Assembly: GCA_036583965.1 (NCBI GenBank)
Contig: JAZBQD010000017.1
Coordinates: 26,942,385 to 27,006,384 of the forward strand
DNA length: 64,000 nt
Direction: 5' to 3'
From: Prunella strophiata
Lineage: Eukaryota > Chordata > Aves > Passeriformes > Prunellidae
Shown: one piece after another, positions 49,285 through 60,500 of the stretch
How the letters are laid out: the number at the start of each line of letters is the position of its first letter
How positions within the stretch are numbered: position 1 is the first letter of the stretch
Program-made: the position numbers and the translations under genes
The notes under the pieces: model-generated
What the model was told of the DNA's origin: nothing
Databases searched by the model: none
The model's input: only the letters and a program-made list of their open reading frames with translations

Positions 49285-49770
49285 TGGTTGTCTTTACAAA
49301 CAAGCTGTGGGTCTGCTGGTAGATAAAGCTAGCACTGGGAGATAAAAGAAACAATGGGGAGGATTCCACTGATTGATGAATGGAAAAAGATATTTGCTTT
49401 TACAAATAAACTCTAGGTTTGCTGATAAATGAAATTAGACACTGTAAGATGAAAGAAACAATAGGAAAGAAAATCCCTAAATTCTGTAAGAATTAAAAAT
49501 TAAAAGAGAGAGTTATACATTAGAGGGAAATCTTCGGTATCAGGCGTATCGGGAAGTCTGTACCTCTCAAGTACCTCAGCCAATGGGGAAAGAGAGAGGG
49601 AAATGCGGCCAGGAAATTGGGATAAAAAGGAGGCTGCATCCTCCAAAAATTTGAGAAACCCCAGGGGAATGCCCCATGGACTCTCCCTTTATTCAAATAA
49701 AGCAAAAAGGACTCCTCTGTCTCCTTTTTGGACATAAACCTCTGATGTTTCTGGATTAATTCTCCTGGCA
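49285..49770 (+). mobile_element. LTR of an avian endogenous retrovirus
   Basis: Begins about TGGTTGTCTTTACAAACAAG and contains, in order, a CCAAT box (49580-49584), a TATA-type 'gataaaaagg' (49621) and an AATAAA (49696-49701), followed by a T/C-rich stretch and a CA end near 49770. This is the U3-R-U5 order of a retroviral LTR. In the U3 part, a roughly 75-base block at about 49287 (containing tttacaaacaagct and gataaaagaaacaatggg) recurs about 102 bases later (tttacaaataaact, gatgaaagaaacaatagg). I recall very similar LTRs from songbird genomes, but not a family name. I could not find a clean target-site duplication, so both ends are approximate. No adjoining viral genes were seen. Confidence 0.7.
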
Positions 49771-49929
49771 GGAGATATTGGTAAACTGGGGAGTTCAAAC
49801 ACAGGATCACACAGATGCCCCAGGGATAATGTCCTGCACAGACATTACGGGAAGAAGCAAAGGAAACTGATCTTCAGCCTGAGGAAAAGGCTACAGCAGG
49901 CTACAATTTTTAGTCAGCCATTGCTTACT

Positions 49930-50200
49930 TGAGCAAGAGGCATCTCTCCTCTGAGGTGCATGAGGAGATGGTGAGAAAACAGGCATAAGCTGAAACAGGG
50001 GAAATTCTAGCTGGATATAAGCAAAAAATTCCTTGCATCATTGATGCAGACAAGGCCCAGACAAGAGGTGATGGGACCTCCATCCTGGGAGATATTCTAG
50101 AGTTGACAAGGCTTTAGTGAGTCATGCTTTGATCAGGGGGTGGGACTGGGGAACCTCATTATGATTCTTTTCTAATCTAAATTTTGCCACTCTTTTTATG
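49930..50200 (+). repeat. Degraded CR1-like LINE 3' fragment
   Basis: Contains 'ggggaaattctagctggatataagcaaaaaattcc' and 'gggacctccatcctgggagatattctagag' followed by 'ggggaacctcattatgattctttt', which follow CR1 3'UTR order, strongly diverged. Confidence 0.55.
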
Positions 50201-50446
50201 ACCCTCAGGTGTGGATTTTACAGTTGTTTGATTTGGAGACAAAGCATTTCTGAGCTTCATAGCCTCTGGATTAATTGAAAGAGGGCCTATTTTGCATGTC
50301 TGTGAACTCAGCAGGGGTCTGAGCATCCCCTAACTCAGCCACTACCACTGTCTGCTGTGAGGCTTTTAGAGCCAGAACTTAATGAAATTTTGGACATGAG
50401 ATACAAGTTTGAAAGATCCCAGCCAACTTTTTCCACTGACAGGACT

Positions 50447-50464
50447 AAAAAAAAAAAAAAAAAA
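50447..50464. repeat. Poly(A) tract
   Basis: Run of 18 A. Confidence 0.95.
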
Positions 50465-52198
50465 GTTGTTTGCCGTCTGCTTTTCTTTTGCTAGCTCCAG
50501 TCCCTACTTTCTGTGGTGGCCCTTTGTATCTTGGTCTGCCATCACACCAGAAGAGCCTGTCCTGATCCTCCCTGGCAGCAGGCTCAGCCAGGACAGAGAT
50601 GCAGACCCTGGTGCTGCCTCCCACGCCAGTGTCCCCTGTCCCAGATGTTCAGTAGTGGGGCAGGATGGGGGTGCACCACAGTGGTGTGGGACAGTGTCAT
50701 TCTCCCCTGGCCCCTCTACAGTCCCCTCACTGCGAGGGGGTTGCTAATGAGCCTGGCCTTTGGGGCCACTGGGCTGCCCAGGGAGTAACAGTGTCTGGGA
50801 GAGGAAAGTTGCAGAGACTTTATCTCTGCCTTATCTCGGTCCACCCTCCCTCCAGGCCTTACCCTTTCCCTTCCCTCAACACCACTCACACATTTCAGTG
50901 CCCTGTTTCAGCTGAGGCACCTGCCTGTGCTCTTTTCAAAAAGAAGCCACTCATCTTTTGGTTTGTTACATGCCTTAGCCCACCTAACAGCACTGCTGAA
51001 AGGGGACAAAAAATGAAAGGTTGGAAGGGAAATATTTTTTCCACTCATTTGTAACTAAATTTTTTCAACTAAAACATCAGGCACGAGCTAGTCTCACTCT
51101 TCCTTGTTTAACACAAAGCAAAGAGTTGGAATAAGCTGGTAGGACACAGTGGAGAAAGCTTGTGGGCAGAGCCACTGGCCAGAAAGATTTGGTTTCATAG
51201 GTGTGTTTCTTTGAGGTGAAACATTATTATTATTATACTGTAAATGGACTGACAAGGCAAACACGCACAATTGCTTCATAGGCAGTCAGTACGGATGCTG
51301 AAAGCCCATCCCTTCCACAGACAGCTACTGCCTTCCCACAATACTCCCAGTACAGAGCCTGTCTAACATGTTATTTCCTATGAAGAGTCCAGCCAAATGA
51401 ACCATGAAACAATGAGACAGGCAAAAATGAAGCAAGTACAAACCGTGCCCACAGCAGCAATCAGACAGGTTGGGAACTGTCTGCTCCTCCTTCACGGATG
51501 CTGTGATGAAGGCCTGGCTGCACCAGTGTGGCAGAAGGACTCTCATGAATGTTTTTCTCACCAGGAGCAAAGAGCAGAATATCAAAGAAATAAACACCCT
51601 CTTTTGCCCTTTTTCTTCCTTGCTGACACAAATTCCCTTTCTCTTTAGTTTCCAGCTCCATTCTTTTTGCCAGACACAGCTAAAGAGGATCTGTGCCTTC
51701 CCAAGCAGCCCACCATGGACCAGTCCTGCACAGTTCCATTCCTTAAATCTAAAGGGTTTTAGGGGCCACAACCAGACTGGCCTGTTTTCACTATCAATAA
51801 CTTATTCTTAGATTTCCTGCATATTCTCAAGAGCTGGGCTACACAGCAGAAGAGTTGAAGTTGTCTGGGAGCTGGATCGTTTGCATGGCAAATCTTATAT
51901 CTACAGAAGGCACCACAGCTGTCCTTACCAGGGCAAGGGCATGAAGCCTCCAGACTTCTTTCCCTTTGGTGGCTAAAGCCCCAGTGATGCAAAGCAGATT
52001 GGGAGGTAGCAGGGATGGAGACTCTCAGCCAGCTCCAGGAAGATGCAGCCCAGCAGGCCATGCTGTTCCAGTGTTACCAACACTCTGGGGTGGGTCTGTT
52101 CCCCACAGCCTGGCAGGAACATGTCCTAGCTGCTGTGTGATGCTGGCTTCAGGGTACCCCTCCTAACAACCTCTCACCTGAATATGTACAGATATATA

Positions 52199-52231
52199 TG
52201 TCAAAACATATGTACACCACATGTTTTGACA
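52199..52231. repeat. Perfect inverted repeat (11-base arms, 11-base loop)
   Basis: The left arm tgtcaaaacat (52199-52209) is exactly complementary in reverse to the right arm atgttttgaca (52221-52231). The sequence just before is TA-rich. Confidence 0.85.
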
Positions 52232-55200
52232 GCGTTGCTACGTAGGGGCAGGGTTCAGTCACTGGAAGGAACAGCAGCACCCAAGGGCTAGGAATTCAGG
52301 TAGTCTGGTGGGACAGCTGTGTGATTGGGACCTTATGTGTGATTGAAATGGGTCTGAATTTAATGGGATATAGGTGAGTATTGTTCCAGGAGTTTCCCAA
52401 AGGTGCTCCCAGGTCTGGGCATTGTTTAGGAGTGTCTGAGCCAAAGCAGTGGCAAGCACAGGGAGGGACACCGCACAGAACCAATGGTGGTGGCATAGTC
52501 AGGCCAGAACCTAGGTCCTGCCATACTGTAAAACACCCATACCCTGCCAAGTGGGGCTGATTCTCCCTTCCTCCACCCCAGCAATCTCCACAGACTGAAA
52601 AGAGGTGGTGGAGCTACTACCACACGTGCTCAGATAGATACTCACACAGTGGCAGAGGTGGCATGAACAGTATCACCCTGCACCAGTCAGCTTTCCTCCA
52701 GCCCTCCAAGTCTAGGTGCCACCTACCCCAGTGTTTCATCTCATGGCATGCTTTTCAGTTGTTGCCAGGAGAAGCAGCTTTGTCCTGCCAGGACTTTGAG
52801 AGAAGGTTAATCTCCAATGACTCCTTGATCAAGAAAACAACTCCATTCCCTCAATAGACATGCATTTGCTGCAAGGAATAACAAGAGAGCACAAAACCTC
52901 CCTCCATCCTTTGTGTTTGTTGAAACACTTCCTTTGATATGCAGCCACTGTAAGAAGCTCTCATATGTAGAGGATCCCCTGCAGGACTGGGGGAAAGCTA
53001 AAGAAAAGCACAGAGCTTGCATTTAGGTGAAGTTTTGGGTCATGAAGCAAAACTGGGGGATGGGAAGGGACAGGTATCAGGGATTTAAGGCCAAAGCAGC
53101 ATACCTGCAAGTCTTCTCTTATCAAAGGTGATGCATATCTCATTTCACTGCAGAGCTCCCCTATTGTTGTATGTGTACCTAAAGTGTCACCATAATGGCT
53201 TACCTTGAATTGTGGGGGTAGCTCCGGGGCAAAGACACAAGAGACAATGGTTTGAGAAAATGGTTTACATAAAAATTTGCCCTTTGCTGCTTTCTGGGCT
53301 ATTCTTAAAGCAGGTTTTCCTTTCCAGCAGTATTTTATGACTTTGAAGGAGAAATTATTCTAACAGCAAGAGAGGATAATTCTGTAAAAAGCACAGGACA
53401 TCTTACTAGCATAACATTCCTACTAGAAAATAACAAACTACTGCTCCATCTGTTCTTCTCCTGCCCCCCTGAGTGCCCATGGCTTACTTTAGGACAGACA
53501 CATCTGCACAAAGAGCAGCTCTTGCCTTGAGTGCCACAAGCCTTACACAATAAGCTTCTGAATTCTGGGCTGTGCCAGCAAAAATGGGGGCTAACTCCTA
53601 GGCCAAGTCCAAAACAGTGTATTTACAAATATTTAAGAAATGCTGAAAGCAGACAGAAAATCCTGCCAGCCTTCACCCATCTAAAAGCTGAGTGCTTTTC
53701 AGCCTGAGCTGAATTTTAACACTCTTTTCGCCAAACACTCTGTCCCCCCTCAGTGATTTCCTTTGCAGAAGGCAACTCAGAAAATAAAATAGCTCAATTT
53801 CTTTCAGGGATGTCTGAGAAGCCATTTTCTAACAGTAAAACTGACAGATTCAGCTGCTTTAATAACTGTGGTATTACCTTGACCTGAATTGTTTTCAGGG
53901 CTTGAGGATTCTGCTGTGACCCTCACACATGAAACTGCTTGCAGGGGGAATGACTCCAGTGTTTGTTACTTGTTGTGGGGCCTCCAGGGTCCATTGCAAG
54001 CTGCTGCAAGAACTCTCTTCTCCTGCCAGATGTTTCTGTAGCAGCCTTCACTTCATGGGTCACATCACCTCTAAAGGGCCTCTTCTACTTACCAGTCTTC
54101 CTAGTCCCACTGTAGAGGAGCTCTCATAGGTGCCCCTGCCTTAGAGGCCACCACTGGAATGCCCTGAATCATCTCCCTTCCCAGTGGCAAATGAGTGGGT
54201 TTTCAGAAGCCACCTTCAGCAGTACCTCTTGACCATTGTAGGCAGGAAAGAAAAGAGGGAAATTAGATAAAAGGTGCAGTTTTTCGTCAAAAGTGCTCTC
54301 ATAATACAATTTCTCCTCCTTGGGGCAGGGGGAGGGACTGTCTCTGTTTCCAAGTGCATCTTGGCAGGCAGAAAATCAGGCAACATGTAAATGGTCATAA
54401 CACCACTGGGATCTTCACTGAAGATGTCTAAAGGACTGTGGCCTGGACAAAGGATAGGCTGACAGTAGTGCTGGTGAAGTCTTTTCCAGGTCATCATTTT
54501 TGTCTACATCACTGAGAAGCCTTCAGACAACCAGAGAAAATATTGCATAAACAATCAGCAAACATCCAGTTCTCTCCTGCTTCCTAAAGGTATCCAAACA
54601 CTTTTAAATCTCCTCTTTCAAATGCCTGTCACAATGCCAATGGAGTAATATTTAACCTTTATCTCCCTGGCTCAGAAAGGAGATGGAAGAACTGGAAAAG
54701 GACAGAAATATTTTGGGAGGATAATGAGAAGTAAGAAATAGCCAACTATATCAAGACATGCTGGTCTAGAAAAGAGATGACTAGCATGAAAGCAGATCCC
54801 CTCAGCACTGAGAGGCAAGGAGAAGGTCAACAGGCAGTAAGTACTCGTGTGTCTCTCAGTACAAGAATAAAGAGGCAACAAATGAAACCAGCAGATGGCA
54901 GCTTCACATTCAGCCGGAGGATTAATTTCTTCTTACCACACACAATCCAGCTGTGTGACCCATTATTGCTAGTTATTATAGACCCAGTGGTCTTGCCTGG
55001 ATTTAAAACCCACAAGATAAATTCACAGAAAGAGATGGACAAAGTAACAGGAAAAGATAAAATCCACCAAAGCAAATTTTGCTGTGTTAGGAAGGATCCA
55101 GAAAACAGTAAGGAAAAGCATGGGACCCTCTCCTGGGGCAGCTGGCCATGGTGAACCATTCTCTGAGAATTACATACAGCTGGACTGTGTATGTAGCTAG

Positions 55201-55470
55201 TCTGCTAGCTTCATTTGTTTCCTCTTTATTCTTGTTGCCCCACTTTATCCCTGTGCATTATTAATTACTGCTGTCATTGACAAATGGCAATGGTAACTTC
55301 CAACCAGCACATTGCCTTGTGCCTTCTAAGGAAAATGTGCCCTGCCTTCACATTACCTGCTGACAGCTCCTGACTGGAGGCTAACTTACTCTTGATTGTG
55401 TTAAAGAGACACAGCTCATTCCCAGCTCAGTCCATTCTGCAAAACATATTCTGCTTAGCATGGAAAGGAG

Positions 55471-55790
55471 ACATATGAGGGGGGGCCTAGTTACAGCCTC
55501 CCACTGCCTACAGGGCATAACAGGGAAGGTAAATCCAGACTCTTCTCAGAGGTGACCAGTGACAGGGTAGAAGGCCTTGCAGAAGGGGCACAAGTTGCAA
55601 AAGGGTTTGGATGTGAGGAGAAAACTTTCCTTGAGAGCAGTACAGCCCTGGGACAAGCTGCAGAAAGGAGGTGGGAATCTCTGTCCTTGAAGGTACCAAG
55701 CACTCAAGCAGATGAGGGCCTGAGCTCCCTGACCTAGTGTAAGCCTTGTAGTGAGCCCTGCTGGGCACTTAGGCTTGTATTGAACACTTC
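55471..55790 (+). repeat. CR1 LINE 3'UTR fragment
   Basis: Follows CR1 3'UTR order: 'cctagttacagcctcccactgcctacag', 'gtgaccagtgacagggtag', 'ttgcaaaagggtttggatgtgaggagaaaactttcc', 'ggaatctctgtccttgaaggtacc'. The terminus is degraded. Confidence 0.75.
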
Positions 55791-58030
55791 CAGAAGATGT
55801 CTCCTGACACAAATCTCTGTCGGATTTTGGGAACCATATTCCATCCGGCATGACCAGCCTCACAAGACAAAACTGATCATCCATGCTTAATCAAAAACAT
55901 AAGTGCTGTTGACAGAGGAACAACATCCTCTGTGTGTGACAGCAACTCACAGGCTTCATGGGTGGTTCAGTGCTCGGCCATCACCTCTGTGACTCACACA
56001 GCACCTCTGCACTGCTGCCTGCCCTGCAGCACGGCAAAGGACCTGCACAAGGGAGGAGCTGTACCTGGCACATATGCTGAAGCACCTTCAGACACTTTTC
56101 TGACTGTCTCATTGAAGAATTGTGTATAGTAGTGATTCCCACAAATGTCACAGGTGTTGTGCCTTGTCCACGACAAGGGCAGGAAGCCATCAAAAATCAT
56201 CCTTGGGATACTGCTCGTAGCAGCCTTCATGTGGTGGCCTCTGGGGAATACTTGAAAGTTTTAAAGAAAACAGAAACCATCTCTCTTGCATCTAAATAAA
56301 CAAAAGCATCACTACCAGTTCTCCCCAAGCCCAGTGACACATTATGCCAGGTACAGGTACTCCAGACTGTACAGCACCATTTCCACTGCCTTGAGGAACT
56401 GTGGCCCAGACAACAGGCAATTTGCCTGTTGTCTACCTACATGGAATTAGGTAGACAGTGGAAAGTGGTTCACTTTACCCCTAAGGGTGAGAAACAGGCA
56501 ACTCCTGTGATTCAGCCTTTCCTAAGACACAAATCCAAATAATTTGTAGCAGTCTCCCATGGACTCTATGTAATAATCCCATGGACAGTTTAAAAGACCA
56601 GCTTTGATGAGAAGCCTGGATTTTTGCATGGCTGCAAGAAGTGAGCAAATTCATCACTTTAGAGAGACACCTGTTGGAGCTAACAAGAGGTATGGTATGC
56701 TCATGAGACTCAGATCTGCAGCTTAGCTGAATCCCTTCATAAAATCTCCTCTACCTTCTCAGTAATAACAACATTATTACTTTTCCATCTCTCTTTCTCC
56801 CCCTTCTGTCTGTAATGTGCTCTTCCTGGTGGAAGGGAAAGGAAGTGTAAATTATTGCAACACTGACAAGTCCTGAACAGCATCTTCTGTCACTACCAGT
56901 AAACCTTAGGAAGTAGAACAGACCTCTGACAGGGCTTTGAGGAATGTGGAGATGCCATCCATGTGCTTCTTTACCAACTGAAAACTGTAAGCATGAAAGC
57001 AATTCAAAGCATGCCTGTCTTTTTCTGTCTTTCTTATTTCCCCACTTTCTGGCACATCTCAGGTATTTACCAAACAAATTCACAATTCTTTAGCAATGAA
57101 AGTACTGAGATGGGCCAGATCTAACTACTCAAGCAGGCACACTAAGGTACATTTGCTGTGTCCTTTTGCAATAAAGAAACTCAAATCACTTGCTCTTCCT
57201 GTGCAGCTGGAGGGCCCAGAAGTAATTCAAACTAATCTAGCAATGTGTAGACTGCAGCCTCACAATGGTGGTCAAATGTTGTTATCTTGTGAAAGATTCT
57301 TTACATGGTTGTGGCTGGAGACAAAATGCCTCAAGCAGAAATCTGACACAGGATTTTTTCATCCTCAATCAGACTCTCAGTTGGGAGTAATAACATAATA
57401 ATCACTAACACTTTTTTATATGGCTCCCGTATTTCTACCAGATGACGTCTCACCACATTCGTGTTGTGCAGCAGTGCCACATACACACCCTGGGTTTACT
57501 GAGCACACACAGGAAGATTTTACATGTGTGCCAAGAACACACAGGACTGTCTGAGCAAAGCAGCTGACCCACAGGGATCATGAACCAAGGTTTTGCAGCT
57601 TCCAGGTCATTTTGGATTCACTGGTTGTACAAGAAAAAAATAAGTCTGCACATGTCATGGCTGCCTTTCAGGACACGTGCACATTGACGGTGCATTCAGA
57701 GATCATTGCTGCATTACACAGCATTACTCTTCCAACAGTCTACCAGACACCCACAAACCCTGGAAAAAAACAGCCCAAATAATTTTTTTTTGGCCTGGAC
57801 AAAATTTCTGCATGGGAAAAGGAGACTTGATCAGGGATCCTCGTTCTACAGACACTCTCCATATACTGAGGTCTCCAAAATTTAAGAAAGGCTACACTTT
57901 AAATTTACATTAAACTCATCCTGGGTGGCTGTCTATGTCTCCTCATAAGCTGGACTACACACTGCTAATCAAATGAGCTGCTACATGAAGAGAGACAAAA
58001 TATGCATGACAATCCATCACGGAGCCACTT
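55791..58030. other. FOXE1 upstream region, no gene recognised
   Basis: Contains the compound palindrome at 56408-56457. No exon or repeat family was recognised in the rest. Confidence 0.5.
56408..56457. repeat. Compound palindrome
   Basis: Arm agacaacaggcaa (56408-56420) pairs perfectly with 56422-56434 across one unpaired T. The right arm then overlaps a second inverted repeat: tgtctacct (56430-56438) pairs with aggtagaca (56449-56457) over a 10-base loop. The two hairpins are mutually exclusive at the shared bases. Confidence 0.85.
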
Positions 58031-58202
58031 TCTGTAGAAGATGATAGAAGGTTGTGATGTCTCCCTCACTGGAAATACTCAAGAACTGTGCAGATGCAAT
58101 CCTGTGCCATGTGTTCTGGGATGACCCTCCCTGTGCAGGGATGTTGGACCCAACAAGGCTGCTCCCTTGCAACCTGACCCATTCTGTGGTTCTGTGATTT
58201 TA
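58031..58202 (+). repeat. CR1 LINE 3' end fragment
   Basis: Contains 'tctccctcactggaaatactcaagaactg' and ends 'gcaacctgacccattctgtggttctgtgatttt', a recognisable CR1 3' terminus. Confidence 0.85.
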
Positions 58203-59231
58203 ATGTAAGGATTTCAAGTGCTTTAGGGTCCTGTGAGCCAGCAGGAGGACACTCAGTTGAGGCTCTGTTATACTGATTGGTTCCTTGCTTCTGACAGGTA
58301 TCCAGAGATTTTTACTAGAACCGTGCCCCTAATCTTTTATATGGTCTTGTACCGTCTTGCCAGCAGCTGTCTTCACTGGTGGTGTCAGACACTCCCAACA
58401 CAGAGGTCACTGAAGAGATATCACCGGCAGCTGGAGAACACTGAATTATGTGCCCATGACTTCTGTAAGTCTTCTGTGCTGACAAAGTTACAGAAGGATA
58501 CACCTTACAAAGTTTTTTTACATAAAGATTACATTGTTTGCCCTGTGGCACGCACAGAAAGGATGCATTTTGCTCATCTGTTTGCCTACCTTTTTAAATG
58601 TCAGTAGGAAGGTCTGGGAAACATGCTTCAACAAACAAGAGCAAAAACAGACATAAAGTACTGATGTGGATGAGTGAATGGACATTTTGGAGTAGCATCA
58701 GGCCAGCACAGCCATCTCTAATGAGGCAGAGAGACTCTGTGCTGACTCTCCCTAGCCCAGCCACGGCCACAGGCACAGCACAGGTCCCGGCCCAGGTACC
58801 CCGATGCTGCTGGAAGCCCCCTGGCAGGGATGGGACAGAGCCTGCACTGCATTGCCATGCTGGGTGGCAGCTCTAAAGCACAGAGAAGCCATGGACTTCC
58901 AGAGTGACTCCAGAGTGACATAGCTATGGTTTGGGTTAATTCAGCAGTGCAGCAGCTTTCACCTCCGTTGCTGTTTTCTCAGGGCTGCCTCCTTTCAGTT
59001 TTACAGAAATTGAGGAAAGAACCAGCCAGAAGCTGGCTGTCTCATTCAAAACTGCGCAGTGTGACTTACAGCGGGAGTAAGCCTCATCAGTTTCAGCTTC
59101 TACAGAGGCAAAAATCTCTTCTTTTAGTCTTGATCTTTTGTCAGCAGCATGAACACACAGAAAACTCAACGTCGCTGCCATTATTTGAATCTATTGTTCT
59201 TTAAACGGTAGATTCAGAGGAACGTGGTTTT

Positions 59232-59242
59232 AAAAGGAAAAG

Positions 59243-59275
<33 letters not shown>

Positions 59276-59325
59276 AAGAAAGAAAAGGAAGAAAAAAAAA
59301 AAAAAAAGAGAGAGAGAGAAAGGAA
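59232..59325. repeat. Purine tract with A31 core
   Basis: An A31 run (59243-59273) followed by GAAA, GGAAG and GA repeats, about 90 bases of pure purine on the plus strand. The Lys/Arg-rich frame through it is an artefact. Confidence 0.95.
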
Positions 59326-59439
59326 ACAACCCAAAGGTCTGTCAATTGTGCAAAATGCATTCCTGCACTGCAAGGTGGGTGGTCTGCTTGGAAGTTGTTA
59401 TGGTTTCAGCACAAACTGCCACAAAAGATTAGTGATGTG

Positions 59440-60500
59440 TGCGTAAATACAGCAGTCTGATGGCCGCATTTGAAACGCGGTGGCTTACCTGTGTATTGAA
59501 TGATGTTTAACACAAGTACTCCGCTAACTGGCCGTCAAGTGGGAAGCGCCACTTCATCGGAAGTGGCACTCTAAACATCGCATCCAGTCTCTGTCAGGAA
59601 TTTAAGTGGCATTTTAAAACTGAGATGAATACGCTCTCATTTCCCACACACAGAAACAGATGCATAAAGCTCACAAAAAATATATATATTCTGGGAGTGG
59701 AAAAAGAGGTGTCTTTCAAGACGGAGAAGCAAGTTAATTATCCACCTTTAATGATTAAATTACTAACAAAATGTAAAGCCAAATCAAGCCCTTTTTCAGT
59801 AGGTCGTTCAGTGCACAAACCTGGCTGAAGTACTTGCAGTACCAAACACGGAAATTCCTTTTCTTTTTTGGAAAACAACTGGACATCACGAAAACGTATT
59901 TTCGTTTGTAAGTTAACTTTTGTATCAAACACAAAACGTTTTACTATGTACTTTGTAGGTGTGAGAGTTGTAACAAAAGTAAACAAAAATTCTCGCTATT
60001 CTTACAGCTGTGTTAATGCAAAAAACACACATGAAAGGGTGTCTGCACATCCCGTCTGGTTTAGCTTCAAGTTAGAGGAAAGTGTATTTGGGTGGGGATT
60101 ATATGACCAAGCATTATGGCTGGTTTCAAATAACTTAGGTAGATTCCACTTATGACTAATTCACTTTATTTTTTTGTAAGTGTTTAAATTAGTTGTCCCA
60201 TTGGCTCTGAGAATTGAAGTCCAATAGCATTCACAGAACAGTAATTAAGAGCACCCTCTTGTGGTCATTATTACGGATGTTAATTAAACCTTTTATGGTA
60301 AGCTCTTAATGTATCTGCTCTCTCATGCCAATACGGTACCCAGAAAGCTTATTAAAATATGCACATTAATGTGCTGTACATGATTTATTCTATATCCACC
60401 CAAGAGACGCAACTGCAGGGTTTTATCTTGCTTATTCACCAAAAGTTGTATGCTTTTTAATAAAAATATTTTAACATTTCATGCAGCTTAGAGCACAGTG
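59440..60500. promoter_or_regulatory. Candidate conserved noncoding region, possible distal enhancer
   Basis: About 1 kb of AT-rich but non-repetitive sequence. It retains scattered CpGs (atggccgcatttgaaacgcggtgg, aagcgccacttcatcgg, ttattacggatg) and has many short regulatory-type words: ATTGG/CCAAT, TTAATTAAAC, TATGCACATTAAT, and a perfect 8-base stem GCCACTTC-atcg-GAAGTGGC at 59548-59567. It lies about 46 kb upstream of the FOXE1 start. In human, FOXE1 enhancers lie tens of kb upstream. Constraint is inferred from appearance only. Confidence 0.3.

Larger units (their letters stand above)
49771..55470. other. FOXE1 upstream region, no gene recognised
   Basis: Holds a CR1-like remnant (49930-50200), an A18 run (50447-50464) and the perfect hairpin at 52199-52231. 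The remaining sequence shows no exon and no repeat family that I recognise. Confidence 0.5.

Noticed and set aside
58233..58607. 124-codon plus-strand open frame
   Set aside because: No recognisable domain, starts beside a CR1 end, and the length is within chance expectation.
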